64,000 nucleotides of DNA from Patiria miniata (Eukaryota; Echinodermata; Asteroidea; Valvatida; Asterinidae), in the NCBI RefSeq assembly GCF_015706575.1, contig NW_024037072.1, forward strand, positions 17,795,162 to 17,859,161. Reading direction: 5' to 3'. Made by a program: the position numbers and the translations under genes. Positions 25,701 through 40,700 of the stretch are shown one piece after another. Numbering within the stretch: the first letter of the stretch is position 1; every line of letters starts with the position of its first letter. The notes beneath the pieces are model-generated. The model did no database searches, was not told the origin of the DNA, and worked only from the letters and a program-made list of their open reading frames with translations.

Positions 25701-28700
25701 TCGAAAAGTCTGTAGAGTCAGAGAGTTTCAGTTAAAAAAACAAGAATTCCTAGAAGATACAGTGTATACTCAATAAGCCAGCTCAGTATTTCAATTGCGC
25801 ATGGGCATCATGATATAGGTCACAGGTCATTCGGGATAATCAAACCCTCATGAAAGCGCAAGGAGACAGTCGCACAACCCTCGCGCGTTAAAACCGAGCA
25901 GAATAGGCGTTCGCGTAACATCGCAGTTACAAGACGCTTGTGGATGCCAGCCCTTTTATCCCGAACGCCCTTTGGCCAGGGCCCAATTTCATAGAGCTGC
26001 TTAAGCACAAAACTTGCTTAAGCATGAAAAAACATTGCTTAGTAAAATTAGGTTACCGGCCAAAACTCCATGTGATGTACATTGCTTGTGACTGGTATTT
26101 AGCTGTTGTTTACTTAGCATAACAATCGCATGGAGTTTTAGCCGGTAACATGATTTTATTAAGCAAGACGTTTTTGTGCTTAAGCAAATTTTGTGCTTAA
26201 GCAGCCCTATGAAATTGGCCCCTGGACTACTTCATCGAGATACGGAACTGGCTTATTCTGAGGCTGGCAATGTTTTTTTTCTTCGCACCTCTTTAGTGTC
26301 CACCTTCTCCTTTGCTTTCTCGGCAGCTGGTTCTACTTTGGTGGATTTGCTGGGCGGTGGTACATAGTCTTTCATGTATCTGATGTCTCTGCACATTATG
26401 GTGTCCTGACAGACAGAGTTTTGAAATCAGACACATCAATCACTTTGAAAAGAGATGGGATTATGACAAAAAATCTTTGCACATATGTTAAAAGGGACAC
26501 ATAATGCAGGCAATGTGTCATGGAATCACCAAGGTAATGGGCTCCGTGTACAAGTACCCCTTCAATGTTTACAAAATGAGAGTTGGGGGAGACCGCTGGA
26601 ACAGACGTTGGAACGCACCACCTTCCGCCCCTGACGCTCACGCAAAGACGCAAGTGGTTTGTACACACTCAGAATAAAATCAGTATTGCGTGCTTCGCAA
26701 TTTATGCCCTCGAAATGGTTGTGTTGTTATTGTGTCCCTACAAGTGGGGTTCTGAAAAGTGGTAAAATTGCTTCTGTGCATGCAGTGTCCACAAGATAAA
26801 ATATGAAAAATAATTTTGTTCGTTCTATCTCCTAACTAAACATTCTCGTCAAATGTGTATACCTCCTTGTACAAAAGGGATGTCAGGTTGACACAGAGGT
26901 ACATTATTGATTTGCCTTCCACCTTTGTGACCAGGGTTCCGATTATGGGTTCACAGCCCAAGTCTGTGGGTTTTTCTTTAAGGCGTATCAGGGTTTTTCT
27001 CCATGGACTTAAACTGAAAAGTGCCGCATTATGAAAATTTCTCTTTGGGAATGTCCAAGCTTGTGAGCTGCAGTGCCTGTAACTTTTACTGAAACCTTAG
27101 ATTCACTACAAAGAAACGTTTTTATAAGTACATCAAATAAATTCATCGTCTAAAATCTTTGACTAGTTTTCTCACATGTGTTAACCCAAACACTCATTTG
27201 AACATTATAAAGACAGAACAACGAACCTTTTTAGCAGTCGCCTCTTCAGCTGTTGGACAAAAGTAAAGATTTTCGTAAGTATCTATAACAATGAAATCCT
27301 ATACAAACAAGATAAATATAAAAGCAAATGTATCAAGTTAGGCTTATAAAGTATCTGTCAGCAATCGAACATGGCAAAGTGAGTTTGAATCCTACAAAAA
27401 AAAGTCCACGGCTTGGAAACACCTAAGACAAGTTGCTTCATGAAACAATCCTACGATATCAATTTTTACAAAATAGCCAACACTTTTTCTTTATAGCTCC
27501 TGCAAATCTGGAAACTGTCTTGAAAATGACAGAAGATGACAAAATACTTCCTTTGTCCAAAGCTAAACACTCTGGCCTTTACTACCTGGGCATTTCAGCC
27601 TATAAGCTTCTTCAATCTTCAAGGAATACAGGTAATCACAAGTCCCAACAAGTCCCTGCAAGTCTCGCAGTCCCAATTCACCTCACAGGCTTTTCAAATC
27701 AGCTTTGACAAGTGCATTGTGACTTGACTCTTGAATGGACTTGTGATTTACTTGTGATGGACTAGTGACGGACCTGACTATGTCCCCACAATCTCCAAAA
27801 ATGCTACACTTTACCCTAATCCAATAGTCACAATTCAAGACTGGAGACATCAAGCTCCAAGTAACAAACCTGAAAACTAGGTGTTGGATATTGGGAAACT
27901 GGAGATACAATGTCAATTGATTTTTACTCAAATTTGATTTACATCACCCCGATGCAAAATTCCATATGATGAATAGCTAATGCGGTACCCGCTGCTATGT
28001 ACATCAGATTCGAACCAGCAGGCGCGGATCCAGAGGGGGGTTTTTGGGGGCAAACCCCCCCCCCCCAGCTCTGTCCAAAAAAAAAAAATCTCATACAAAT
28101 TCCTAAAAAATAAGTGGAACCCCCCCCCCCCCCCCCCCTGCTGTGACACCCCCAAAAAATTATACTGGTCTAATGTCCGCCTGTGCACTAGAAAGCAGGC
28201 GGTGGTAGGTTCAAGTCCCACACGAGTGATTTTTTTCAAACTTTCACTCGGGAGGTAACACACCGAGTATACAGTGTTTATACATCGGTGAAGGGCAAAA
28301 CCTAATTTGATTCACATCACCCCGACGTAAAATTCCATACTATGAATAGTTAATGCGGTACCCGCTGCTATGTACATCAGATTCGAAGCAGCCAACAGAT
28401 CCCGTTAGCTCGGTGGTCGAGTGGTAAGACGTCTGCACTAGAAAGCAGTAGGTGGTGGGTTCGAGTCCCACACGACTGATTTTTTCCAAATTTCACTCGG
28501 GAGGTAACACACTGAGTATACAGTGTTTATACGTCGGTGAAGGGCAAAACCTAATTTGATTTACATCACCCCGACGCAAAATTCCTTATTATGAAATTGA
28601 TTTTTGTTGAATGTACCTTTTGCCATGACAGCCTCTTTGATGTTGACTTCTTTGTCAGGGTTTGTCAGTTCCACCAGGTACACTTGACATTTATTATCTG

Positions 28701-31700
28701 ATGAAGGTGGTGACATCTGATTGACCCAAAAGCAACCAAAAAAATGTAAATTATAATTCCAAAAACATGCAACAGAAAATACAAGACTGCAGAGAGTTCA
28801 CAAAGCCAGTTTTCTTTAAATGTGGGAAAAACACCTTATGCTATTTATTGAGACTTCTTGGCAGGGGTGTCACCATGATTATCATTCAGGGAGGAGGACA
28901 TTTGAAATGTTTTGCTTTAAACAAACTAAAGAGTGAAGGGTACTTTTCTGTACAGGTGGGGGAAGTGTTTTGACGATTGTTATATTCCATGTGGCACTTA
29001 GTTTTCCTATGTAAGTGCGCCATATTTTTCAGAATCGGGGAATCTTATTTTTTTTTTATGGGAGACACACAACTCTTTAGGTGGTGTTGCAGTCAAGGTA
29101 ATGGTGATGGATTACCAGCCATAACAATTTTCATCCAAGTTCATTTCAAGGTCACGTGATCCACAAGGTCAAAAGTAAAGGTCCAAAGGTCATCATATTT
29201 CAAATTGCTCCAACTTAAAAAAAAAGTGGTAAATTTGGATTCCATATGACGTTACCTTTCTAAAGAATCCATTATCAACAAATTTGGTCCACAGTTTATG
29301 GAGATATGTTCATTTGAAAATTGGTGGCCGTGCCCATTATTTTTGTCCAAAATCGCCAAAAATGGCGGTGGTGGCATGAAAACGATTGGTCCGATGGCGT
29401 AAAAACTCAAAATTTCAGTGTTTTTTTTTCAGCCTCAATTCCTCATACACTAAATATGAAAGAATTTGAAGAGGCTAGAGTTTAAACTTCCAATATTTTT
29501 GGGTGATTGGAATGGAATGACCCTATATTGAAGTACAGCCCAAGGGTATTCTATTTTGACCAATTTGACCTATCACAACTACCGCAACTACATGTACAAA
29601 ACTGCCCTGGTTATGGCTGGTGAGACCACTGCTTCTTTGGGTACTCTTTTTCCAGTACATACGTGTAGGCGAAATTGCTGTACCGTTTTACCTGTTTAAG
29701 GATGGTGCAGTCAAGTAGGGCATTGGCGGTGTGGTCTGAGAACTCCCAGCGCGCTTGATGGGGTAGGTCCTCATCCAGAGCCTCAAACAAACTGCACTCA
29801 AGAGCCTGGTAATGACGAAAAAACAAAAGCAGAGAATCAGGAGAAATTGAAATATCATTTCCTACTTTCCTTATAAGATTTATGGCTAATGTGCTAGTGA
29901 AAAATTCATTATAAAAGTAGGCATTACAATTTAGTGACTAAACTTAACCACACAAAATCTGGAGGCATTTTTCATTAACTACCTTCCTAAATCTGCAAAG
30001 TTCCACCGATATGCAGGAAACGGATTGGCACAGTCTTTGCACCTGAACCTTTCAGCACCAAGCCCAAGGCTCTATCTTCCTCAATCCCACTACATCCTAA
30101 CATACCTCAATATAGATTTCGTAGGATATGGGGGCATTTAATGGATTATATGGGCTCCATGCACAAGCACCCTCTCAACGGTAAGAAAGGGAGAGTTGGG
30201 GGTGACCACTAGGAGAGACATTTGAACGCAATGCCGACAACGCCTGATATTCACACGAAGATGCTGTGGCTTTGTGCACTTTCAGAATAAAATCAGATGT
30301 GCATTAATTTCACGCTTTACCCCACACATTCAAGTATGCACACACGATGTGTCCTGTCCATGGGTCTCTCGAAAGTGGTGAAAAAGAGCCCTCTCTTGTT
30401 TTCGCACGGAGCTCATACAATAAAATCATTTTACAGTTACTGCTTTATGCGATGCGATCAAGCTACATGAGTCGTTTGTCGACCCTGGTCAAAAAAATTT
30501 TATTACAGATTTCAAAAGAGCACAATCTCAGCATTACTGCTGTGAAAACCGCATGCTGATACCATCTTTAGTTCAAAAATTATGGAAGTTGGAACACCAA
30601 GAGATGTGATGAAGTGGTCCTATTTTGGCCTGTATCTCCACATAAAAATTCCAGACAAACGACTCATTTAGCTCGATCGCATCACATATGATAATTATTA
30701 AAGAAGTTACACGGGAAGTTATCGTTACAAGGAATTTAACCAACGTTTTAGTTATTCCATGTCACAACATGCCAATGAAGTCGCATCATGAATGTTCCTG
30801 GTATAAAAGATGTGACTCAGTTAATACCATATTCGGTATGAAATGAGCCACTCTGTCTCACCTGAAATGGCAGAGTCTGAAATTCCTCCTTCAAGGGTTG
30901 CACGGTAGCCAATGGCACCTCATTATCATGAGCGTAGTCTAGCCATCTGATGCGGGCCAATCCCTAATTGGGCACAAAAACAAACTTGTCGGTAATTGTG
31001 TGGTGAAAAACACAACCAACCAAAAAGTGATGCAATATACAAGGCTTCAAAACGGAATGGTCATTAGGACTGCATTTCCTGCAACAAAATTATGTTGGCA
31101 ACTCAATTTGACATAGTCACTATTATCAGGTGGTGACGGGTATTTGATGACAAACGAACACCCTACTTAGGGCCAATGGTTAGCCTGACGAATTGTGCTG
31201 ACAACAGCTGAACATTTTTGCTACTTGTAAGCAAATTCCTTATCGTGGATGTGCTAATTTTGTGAGTGAACACCGCTATACTTTAAGCACAAATTGTGCA
31301 TGTGTGTGTTCAAGTTGATTGCCCAATTGACCGCGAAGCGATTGACAGGCGACAAGCAGCCTCCCACTGTGAAGCAGGCTAGGCGAAGCCTCGTATCACC
31401 ACTTCCAAATTTCCACCAGGTGAGTGTGCTTACTGCGTATGGTTGTCATGAAATGAATGGAGACACTGTGGACAGAAAATCCTGTGCTTAGCAACATTGT
31501 GAAAGTCGGTCAGCCAGATGTGATTAATATTGTAATGCAAAAGTGAAAGAGTAAAGGTTGTTAAACCAAACCTCCCCAACTCCATCAAAATCCATTACCC
31601 CATTTTGGTGGATTTTGAGGGAACTTGGTCCTGCAGGCCTGAATATGATGGACTTAAAGCAAAGCAAAGCATGCATTGGAAGCAGTGTGATGATACATTT

Positions 31701-34700
31701 TGGCAGACTCGGTCCAGTACTTAGTAAAAGACAGTAGGGAGTTAGGGTTAAATTTGGGTTTGCCAGTTTCTGGCCGGACTGACCTTATCTTTCTTAAGCT
31801 GCTCGACTCTACCGCGGTACCAGCGATGGTCCTCCTGGAACTGCCCACAGCACAGCATCCCTTCTTCTATCTCCAACTGAGCTGGGGGACTCTGCACAAT
31901 GTCTTGCCTAACAGATGGGAGAGATATTTGAAAATACCAGGACAGTGTTAACACTAATGTACCCGAAAGCCCTGCAGTGGGCAAACACTTAGACATTTTT
32001 CTCAAAACATTTTAGTGTTTTACTTGCACAACACAGAAAGGAAATCGATAGATAAATGTATTTTTGAAAACACAAACAACACAGTTAACTTTCAAAGGAG
32101 TGAGTATCTGAATGCAATAATAAGGCCAATGGAACAGCCTGAACAAAGTTGATCACTTTAGTCTGCATTGACTACCCATATTGAGGTCATAACTGCAAAC
32201 GAAGACGCAGCAGAAGGCCAAACCGTTCTCCAAATATTCAACATGTCAAGATATGGGCCTGAGCATTTCAACTGCAAAGTTTTAGGTCTGATTTAAACAT
32301 TCAAATCAGATTTTTTCCGCAGCCTTTTTCCATAATGTTATCAAGTTATTTAAATTTGAAGTAACAAGTCTGGCCCATTTGGACCAAAAAAAGTCCAACT
32401 TTAAAAAGATGAACCCTTCCATGTGGAGGAACTAGAGATTGGAAAAAGAGCCTGGGTACCAGGTGCTTTTGTAGGCACTGGGATAGTCATTTCAGGCGCC
32501 AGACTTTTCTTATATTATTGTTTTCATTGTCTTTAAGTTTAACACTCTAAATACACAGCATTTTCTTAGAAGAGATTCAGAAGACATGCTTAATTCCACT
32601 GTATCCCTGAACCAAAAAAATCCCCATCAGAATGAACGGAACACTGACCTTATTCTGAAGCTAAGGTTTTCATAGAGGTTGGCTATGTCCTGGCTCAGGT
32701 TTCTGCTGACCCAGAAATGACCTTTGGTGTCCAGGCGGCTCTCTACGTACACCTGCAGGGCGTCACCTGACAAATATTGAGAGAGAAAGAAACATAACAA
32801 CACTGTGGGCTCCGTGCACAAGTATCCTCTTAATGGCAAGGGAGGGAGAGTTGGGTGAGACCACTTAGCCGACGGCGCCCGACACTCACGCGAATATGCT
32901 TTGGTTTTGTGTACGTTCAGAGTGAAATTAGTCCTGCGTACTTCTCTTTATATGCGGTGTGTCCCGTCCCGTCCATGTTCGCGCACTCAGCCCACAGAAT
33001 GTTTATTGATGATAGATTCTAACTCCTTGAGTGTTTTGTTTAATAACAACAACTACCCCTGTTATCTCCCAAAATCTTCAATTTGGTTATAGCTCAAAGA
33101 CACATTCTTTGCACTTGAACTTAATAGGGCCATGGGTCGAGAAAATTCCCACTGCACCTTTTGGTGGACTTTGAGGGATCCCAGATGGTTAGGATTAAGC
33201 CTAATCCTCTGGGAGGCTTCGGTAGAAACATACAATGTATCTTATGAGATGGAATTTGCGCCAGGGTGATGTTTATGAAGAAACATATCTGACTCATCAC
33301 AAATCATTCACTGTGTGAGAAACAATTTGATTTCGTACTTGGCTTCAAGGGATAGCGAGCCTTCCAAAACTTGGTGATTTCTGGGCTCCACCATCCCCAT
33401 TTCTGCAAGTATCTGGAAAGGGAAGGGTAAAGCTCATTTTGAGATGAGATTGTTTCCTAAGACATCATTTTCCAATCCACTATGACAAGAAGTGGATTCC
33501 TAAAAAAAAGAGGTGTTATAATTCCCACGTTTAGATTTGAAATCAATTCCTTTCAGTTTGGTTATGGGGTTGCCAAACCCTATGCTGGCTGTGTGTCCTC
33601 ACTCAACTCCCCTCACCTGCTCTCCTCCCATGTTTAAGGTACGTTCATCACAAATCTGGCCGCAAGTCAATTCACCTGTTTGGTCGCAAGTAACAGGGGA
33701 TAAAGAAAAACAAAGGGATGCCTTTTGTCAACTGAATGCCTTGTATTAAATGAATAGCTTGTGACTTGGCTTAACTCTGGAAAACTTGCGATGGACTTGT
33801 GATGGACTTGTGATGGACTTGTGATGGACTTGTGATGGATTCAACTCCCAACATTATACAAATATTGAGTGGCTCAGAGTGAAATGGGAGGAATATTATC
33901 GCAAGGTAAACTCTGGACTTTTCCATTTCACGAGGCAAAGTCCAGATTTTACCGAGCGATAATATTCCTCCCATTTCACAATTTAAAGCCACTCTATATT
34001 TTGTTTTATATAACTGACATATAGATCCTTGTCATTTGATATATTTGAACTTTTATTTCAATACAAAATTGGTGGAAAACGTATTTCTCTCTTCCAAATG
34101 ACCCCTTCACGAAAATGTTTGAGCCCGACTCTGTAGCGCTGGCTCTTTGGAACGCAATGCTGAACGCGCACTCCAGCGTGCATTTGCACACAAATACCGC
34201 GTCATGGAACAAGAATGATCCTAACTGTTCAATAGTGTTTCCCATTCCCCATGGGCGAATGGGACTTTTTGAGCCCCGGCGTGAATGGGAGCAATAATGA
34301 ATGTCACGTGATGCGAGTTCCACTAATCTAATGACAAGGATCTGTATGTCAGTTATATAATTCTCTCTATCGTTCCTGGCCATCAGACCCTAAGAGGGCC
34401 TACCCATAAACTGTACCTTCCTTGGGTGACTGGACTTCCAGGGTCTTCTTTCTCTCACATTCATCCTCGTTAGAGGAAGCGTCAACCGTGGGGGTTCCAT
34501 CTGTGTCCTGTGACTGGAGAGAGAGTTCCTTGATGTTCTGCAGGAGACCTGTCACATCCAGGCGGGCTGGGAAACCCAGGCTTGGGAATGAATTGCCAAC
34601 TCCATCTATCTTAAATTCTTCCAGCTGTGAAATAAACGCATCATTATTTCACAATTTATTACCAACAACAGTTTTTGCAAGTCTACATTGAAAAAAAACA

Positions 34701-37700
34701 GGATTTTTGTTTTCTCACTAAAATGAGAATTACATAAAAAAGAAACAAAAGTCATTAGTTTTTTTGGTTTAAATTGCACAATATACCCATAAATGCTCTG
34801 TACCATGCTCTACCAAGCACCGACAAAGAAATTATTATTATAAGATGGAATTTTTGCGCCGGGGCGATATAAATCAAATTAGGTTTTGCCCTTCACTGAT
34901 GTTTAAACACTGTATACTCAGTGTATTACCTCCCGAGTGAAAGTTGGAAAAATCACTCGGGTGGGACTCGAACTTACGACCTCCTGCTTTCTAGTGCAGA
35001 TGTCTTACCACTCGACCACCGAGCTAACGGGATCAGTTGGCCGGTTCGAATCTGATGTACATAGCAGCGGGTACCGCATAAACTATTATAAGATGGAATT
35101 ATTAAAATTTGACTTTAAAAAGAAAAAATCAATGGTTTATATTCCAAATAAAAACTACTAACGCTGTAACAGGCTGTAGGCCAGACTGACTTCTTTGCAA
35201 AATGTGATAATGAGGTGAAATAGCAGACATAAAAGATTTGTTTTTATTCCCGTTCAGACAACAAAAATGCCCTGGACTCACCTTCTGTTTCATCCCGTCA
35301 TACTGCCGAGCAAAGTCAAGTGAGTTCCCTTGGAGAAGCTTTTGGGCCTCAGTGCACAACTGGAAGCAGAAAAATGATAACACAAAGAACATTATCAAAC
35401 ATATACAGGGATAAGACTGGACAGGAAAAATATGGAACAAAAACAAACAGACAGTCTTATCAAACGGTTCCCATTGTGGCATAGTGCCTACAGGACGAAG
35501 ATTAGTACACAGGGTGAGTCAAAAAACACGAAACCCAAATGTTAGGACTATTGTTTTAGTAAGGTTCTGCATGTAGCACTTTCAAAATCTAGGATATGAA
35601 AGCCCAATTCATAAGCCTTCTTTTAGTACAAGAATCATTCAAATCACTTATGTACTTTTGAAGTTACAGAGTTTTAAACACAACAACCGTTTTAAAGTTC
35701 TGTCCACGGATCACACAAAAGGTGTGCGTTCTGTCAGCAAACCGAAAACAATTCACACACATCCCTATGTGATTTGTTTTCGTTTTGCTGAAAGAAATGT
35801 TTAAATCTTTTCAAACAGACAGAACCTTGAAACGGTGGTTGTATTTAAAGTCCGTAACTTGAGAAGTACATGAGTGATTTGAATGATTCTTGCACTTAAA
35901 GAAAGCTTATTAATTGGGCTTTCATATCCTAACTATTGAAAGTGCTACATTCAGAACTAAAACAATGGTCCCGACATTTGTGTAAATCAAGGATTTTCTT
36001 TTGTTCCTCTTTCCTTTTCCTTTGTTTGTACTCTCAACTTTTTTGCAACAGCTCTCATTGGTTTTGTACACATTTTCTAATCAAGGTTGGCCTCAATTTG
36101 GTTCCTGTCCTCAATTCATCGATGATGTTGCACGTGTGTGTCCTCGATTCACACCATAAACAAACGTTTACCTTCCATACCTACTGTGGACATTCCTCTG
36201 TATTCATGTGGTTAAGAAAAAACGGAGGAAAAAAATCATTTTACTCGCACTGTGTGAACACACTTTCAACCCATTTTTTTTTTATCAGGGTTTCCTTGAG
36301 TGTTCCTCTTCCTTTTGCGACAGACAAACCTAAACCAAAAATGCCTCTAAAGCTGTTTTAATTTCCAGAGAAGGGGAAACCTTGTGTGGACGCGTGCAAA
36401 TCCACAAAACGTTCACACTTCCTGCACCCTGTAGACCTCTTTTGTTCTCTGGTCCACAAAGAGTATGGAAGGTTAGAGCACACATACGCACCCTTTGCGT
36501 TTTATAGTACAGCAGTGATACCAACTCACATTTTTGAACTCTGAAGTGGCCTGGCCGACACTCTTCTCGCATTCTGCCAGCAGTGCAGCCTCCTTCTTGC
36601 TAGACTCCTTCAGCGGAGCCGTCACTTCTTTCTCCTTCTGTTTCAGGGTCTGCCACACTGCCTGAAAGGCATGCGTGACCACTTGATGGTTGTACTGGGA
36701 CCTAGAGACATCCCACAAAGACATTTCATATGAGGCATTATACGAGGGGAGGCATTATACGAGGGAAAGCATTACACAAGGCCACTTGAGAGTTTCAGGA
36801 CCTGCACCCGATCTAGTGGTCATCGCAAGAGTCCCTTTCTTAGCCTGTTTAATGCCATAAAAATTACATAAACAAGATTATAATGCCGAGGCAATGTGTG
36901 TAAAGTTGTAAATAGAAAATTCATTGAATAATTATGAATTAGACTGGAATATTGTAGTTGAAATTTCAAAGTAGCTATGCAGTCTACTGAGAGCTTTTTT
37001 TCTTCAAAATTGCATCGCACGACCGCCATTTTGTTTTACGTTTTTAACACATTTCGAGCTGAGATCCGACGACTCTTTGTTGAATATCAGACGACTATTT
37101 ACTGTACGCTGACTAAATACATAAAACAGTCACCGAGTTGTGCTATAAATACACCTACGACGTGTCGCACTTACGACGTGTTTTATGAAATGGTCGCAGC
37201 TGCGACGCATCGTAGGGATACGACGCGTCGCAGCGCTGCGATGCATCGTAAGTTACGAAGAGTTTGATGAAATCGGGTGCAGAATAGCCTGAGTGACCAC
37301 TTGCTGGTAGTACAGGGACCAATAGTTAACCATTATTTGGAGACATTCCACAGTGCGCACATCCGGGGTCTTTATCCCTAACCCTGCCAGATGCAACACA
37401 GTGCATTAGGTGGAAAAGTCTGGTGCACTTTGATGCATTTAGCTATGAACGAACACCAGTACATACACGGCCAATTCTGAAACAATGAGAGCTAATCCCA
37501 TTTAACAATGCCACAGTTGAATCCTGCTGCATTGGGTGACCACAGACTCTGAGGCAGTTTGGCCTTGGAGACTTCAGGCCTGATGGATCTTGCTGCTCTC
37601 GGCAGGCTCGTCATTTAGACAAGTGTTGCATGTTGCTGCGTTTGGCAGGGTTTCTAGCCAAAATACCCTGGATCTGGAGGGTAGGGTTATTAACACCATT

Positions 37701-40700
37701 TCAGACTTGACTTACCTCTGTTCAATATCCTGTCTCGCGTAATGCACCTCATTCAATTTCAACTGCAAGTGTTTCCCATGGCTGGACCATAAGATGAAGA
37801 GAAATGTAAGGAGAAATCAAATTAATGCTACTCAATGTATGTTGCACGAATGCATGATATACTGTTATTCTACCTTATCCTACTGTTTAAACAGTCACAG
37901 ACTGTCAAAAATTCCATCCACTTCCCCTGTCATGCCTTTTACACAGGCTAGTCACAGACAGCCAGATCATATTCAACCAAGCACTCTCACTAGTCAAATT
38001 CAGTCAACAGACAAAAGCAGGAATCTGGTGGCACTGTCTTATCAATCACCTACAGTCAAAGCACCTCTGTATCAAGTTACATAAACAGTCACAGCCAGTC
38101 AATCAAGCTTTATGTAGGCTGGGAGCTCTTACCCATTGAAAGGACAACTTGGCACAGAATGTATAGGAGGGTTATTAAAGCTATAGTCCATGATTTGCAG
38201 CCATCCGAAAAAGTAACTGGCGTATTATTGTTGAAAAACATACTTGGTTGAAAGATAGTAAGTGGACTAAACTCCCTGTGAAATTAATCTTTCTGGCAAG
38301 CTATCATGTTGAAGTAATCAACAAAAGAAGGCCTTTCCAACGTTGCGTCTTCCGTAGGAAAATTTAAATTAGTACACTGTAGTTCGTTTTGTTATTCGGC
38401 GCAGCATGCGCAAGCATTGGCATGACGCACATGCGCGCGCGGTTGCTATAATTCGTCAGATCAGTGCGCGACATCGCGTATAACTGCAATTCAAAACAAT
38501 TCAAAACATGATTCAGCAACTTTTGATTTGAAATTGAGATCCTAAAATGCTGTTTTTCTCGGAATATACAGCTGAAGCTGAGCTGAAACTTCATCAGGTT
38601 AGTTGTTCAGTATCCTTCATTAGATTTTGAGCACTTTTGTTGCTTCAAACGAACAAAATGAACAAATTACAAATGATGGACTATACCTTTAATATATGTC
38701 GTGCATTTTTCTAGAAAAGCGTTCATCTGGTACCAAGGCTATATCGCATGTTCTTGATAAATTTGGGACATGAGTAGTAATTTAAAGCATAACTTTGTGG
38801 TAAAATAATCCTTCTTTAAGAAACCAAAAGTATTCAGCAAAAATGTGTATACCGACATCATAGGCCTATCTTTGTTTGTTCTTTTTACAGTTTAATTTTT
38901 TTTTTAAAATTAAACAAATGCAGTTTACCTCTTAAAATTCTTCAGCAGCTCCTCAAACTGAATTTTCTGTTGCTGCAAGAAAAAAATATCTTAAGTTGAA
39001 AGTGAGGTGAAATAAATGCACAGAGTGATTGCTGTTTCTTTTTCTTCAAAGTTTGGTTCACAAAAGAAATGGCTTTTGATGAACCAATGTTAGCAATGCT
39101 ACTATATTTCCTCAAACACAGAAATACATAATACATGCACGCAAGGAGCAAATTACATACCTTGATTGTTACAGAGATGACTTGGTGATCACTAAGAAAT
39201 CCCACATGGATTAATGCAGTACAGGCATCACATAGTGGTATCAATTCACCTACATGAAGGGACATATAGATATAGCAATAAATGGTGAAATTATTTCCTA
39301 ACCTTTTACTTTCACATTTCTTTTTAATTGACAAAAACAATTATATTCCCCAATTTAAAAGAAATTCAGACATATCCATATATGCTGATTTGGGGTCTTT
39401 ATGAGATTTTCCAATGCAGTACATTAAGCCTGCAAACCACCCCCCCCCCCCCAGTGGCATAGTCTGCATTCTCCTCGGGGGGGGGGGGGGGGGGGGGGTT
39501 GCCGATGGCCAATTTCTGTAGCATCCGTGATGAAAGGTAGACAGGGTTTTTCCATCGATAACCCGGCTTCCATAAAATAAAAAAGGTGGAGGAGGGGGGA
39601 GGGGAAACAGCTGGACAAAATCTTTCTACGGGGACGCCCCACAAACATGTCAAAGTGGACACTTTTGGAAAATCGAAGGCATTTTTTTTTATGGCAGCAC
39701 AATTAACGACGTTCGCACAACGCTAAAAAAGGGCACTCATTAAAAAAGGCCACTTGTGAAAAAGGACTAGCAAATTTCCAGTGTTTGAGGGGCATACCCC
39801 CAAGCCGCCCCACCCCCTTCCCTAGCTACGTCGCTTCTAACCCCCCACTTGAACTGAGTTGAAGGAGTTTTGGCAACGCAAAAAAGGGAAATTTCCTTTG
39901 CCGTAATAATAGGGATGCCGCGATGATATGGAGTCCGACTATGCTGCTGGTTAAGGTTGTTGGTCCGCAAATATAAATGCGGGCATGATTGGCGGGTTGA
40001 CATTTCGTCACCGACACCACGAACTGACACCCGGTGGTCAGCGTTGCAGAAGTACAAATCGGAGAAAAACGCTTTTAAAGGTTTGACACGAATTTACTCA
40101 GTAAAATAATCCATCTATCTTAGAGGTTTTAGTATCACTTAACGTGAAAATGCTTTAACTACTCAATTATAAACGTTATATTGTGAAAATATGCTTAGTT
40201 AATTAGCAATTAAATGATTAAGACGGGTGTCAGTTCGTGAAAACGGAAATTTATGTGTTTTTGGAGAGTGCACGCATGCAATAGCGTTAGTGAGTGTCAG
40301 TTCGTGAAAACAAAAATTGACGTGTTTTGGGAGAGTGCGCGCACACTGCGCATGCGTGCGCGCACTCTCCAAAAACACGCACATTTTCGTTTTCACGAAC
40401 TGACACTCCCTAACGCTATTGCATATGGCACTCTCCAGAATCACATACATTTTTGTTTTCACGAACTGACACCCTGTGCAGTGTCACTTCGTGGTAACAA
40501 AAAAAAACAGAATTGACCAATTTCTTGAAAATTCATTAGTAAAATTTGCTTATTTTAGATGATTTCAGCAATTTTAACTTCGTCATGTTAAACTTCATGA
40601 TACAAACTGCTAATATCGAAAAAAAAGAAGAAAATTTGAATTTGTAAAATATTTTGTACACATGTGATGCAGAGGGTGTCAGTTCGTGGTGTCGGTGACG

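Noticed and set aside
28404-28476. Genuine tRNA-Ser gene
   Set aside because: A and B boxes are present but the anticodon loop has an extra base, the acceptor stem does not pair, and the unit is repeated with a fixed body.
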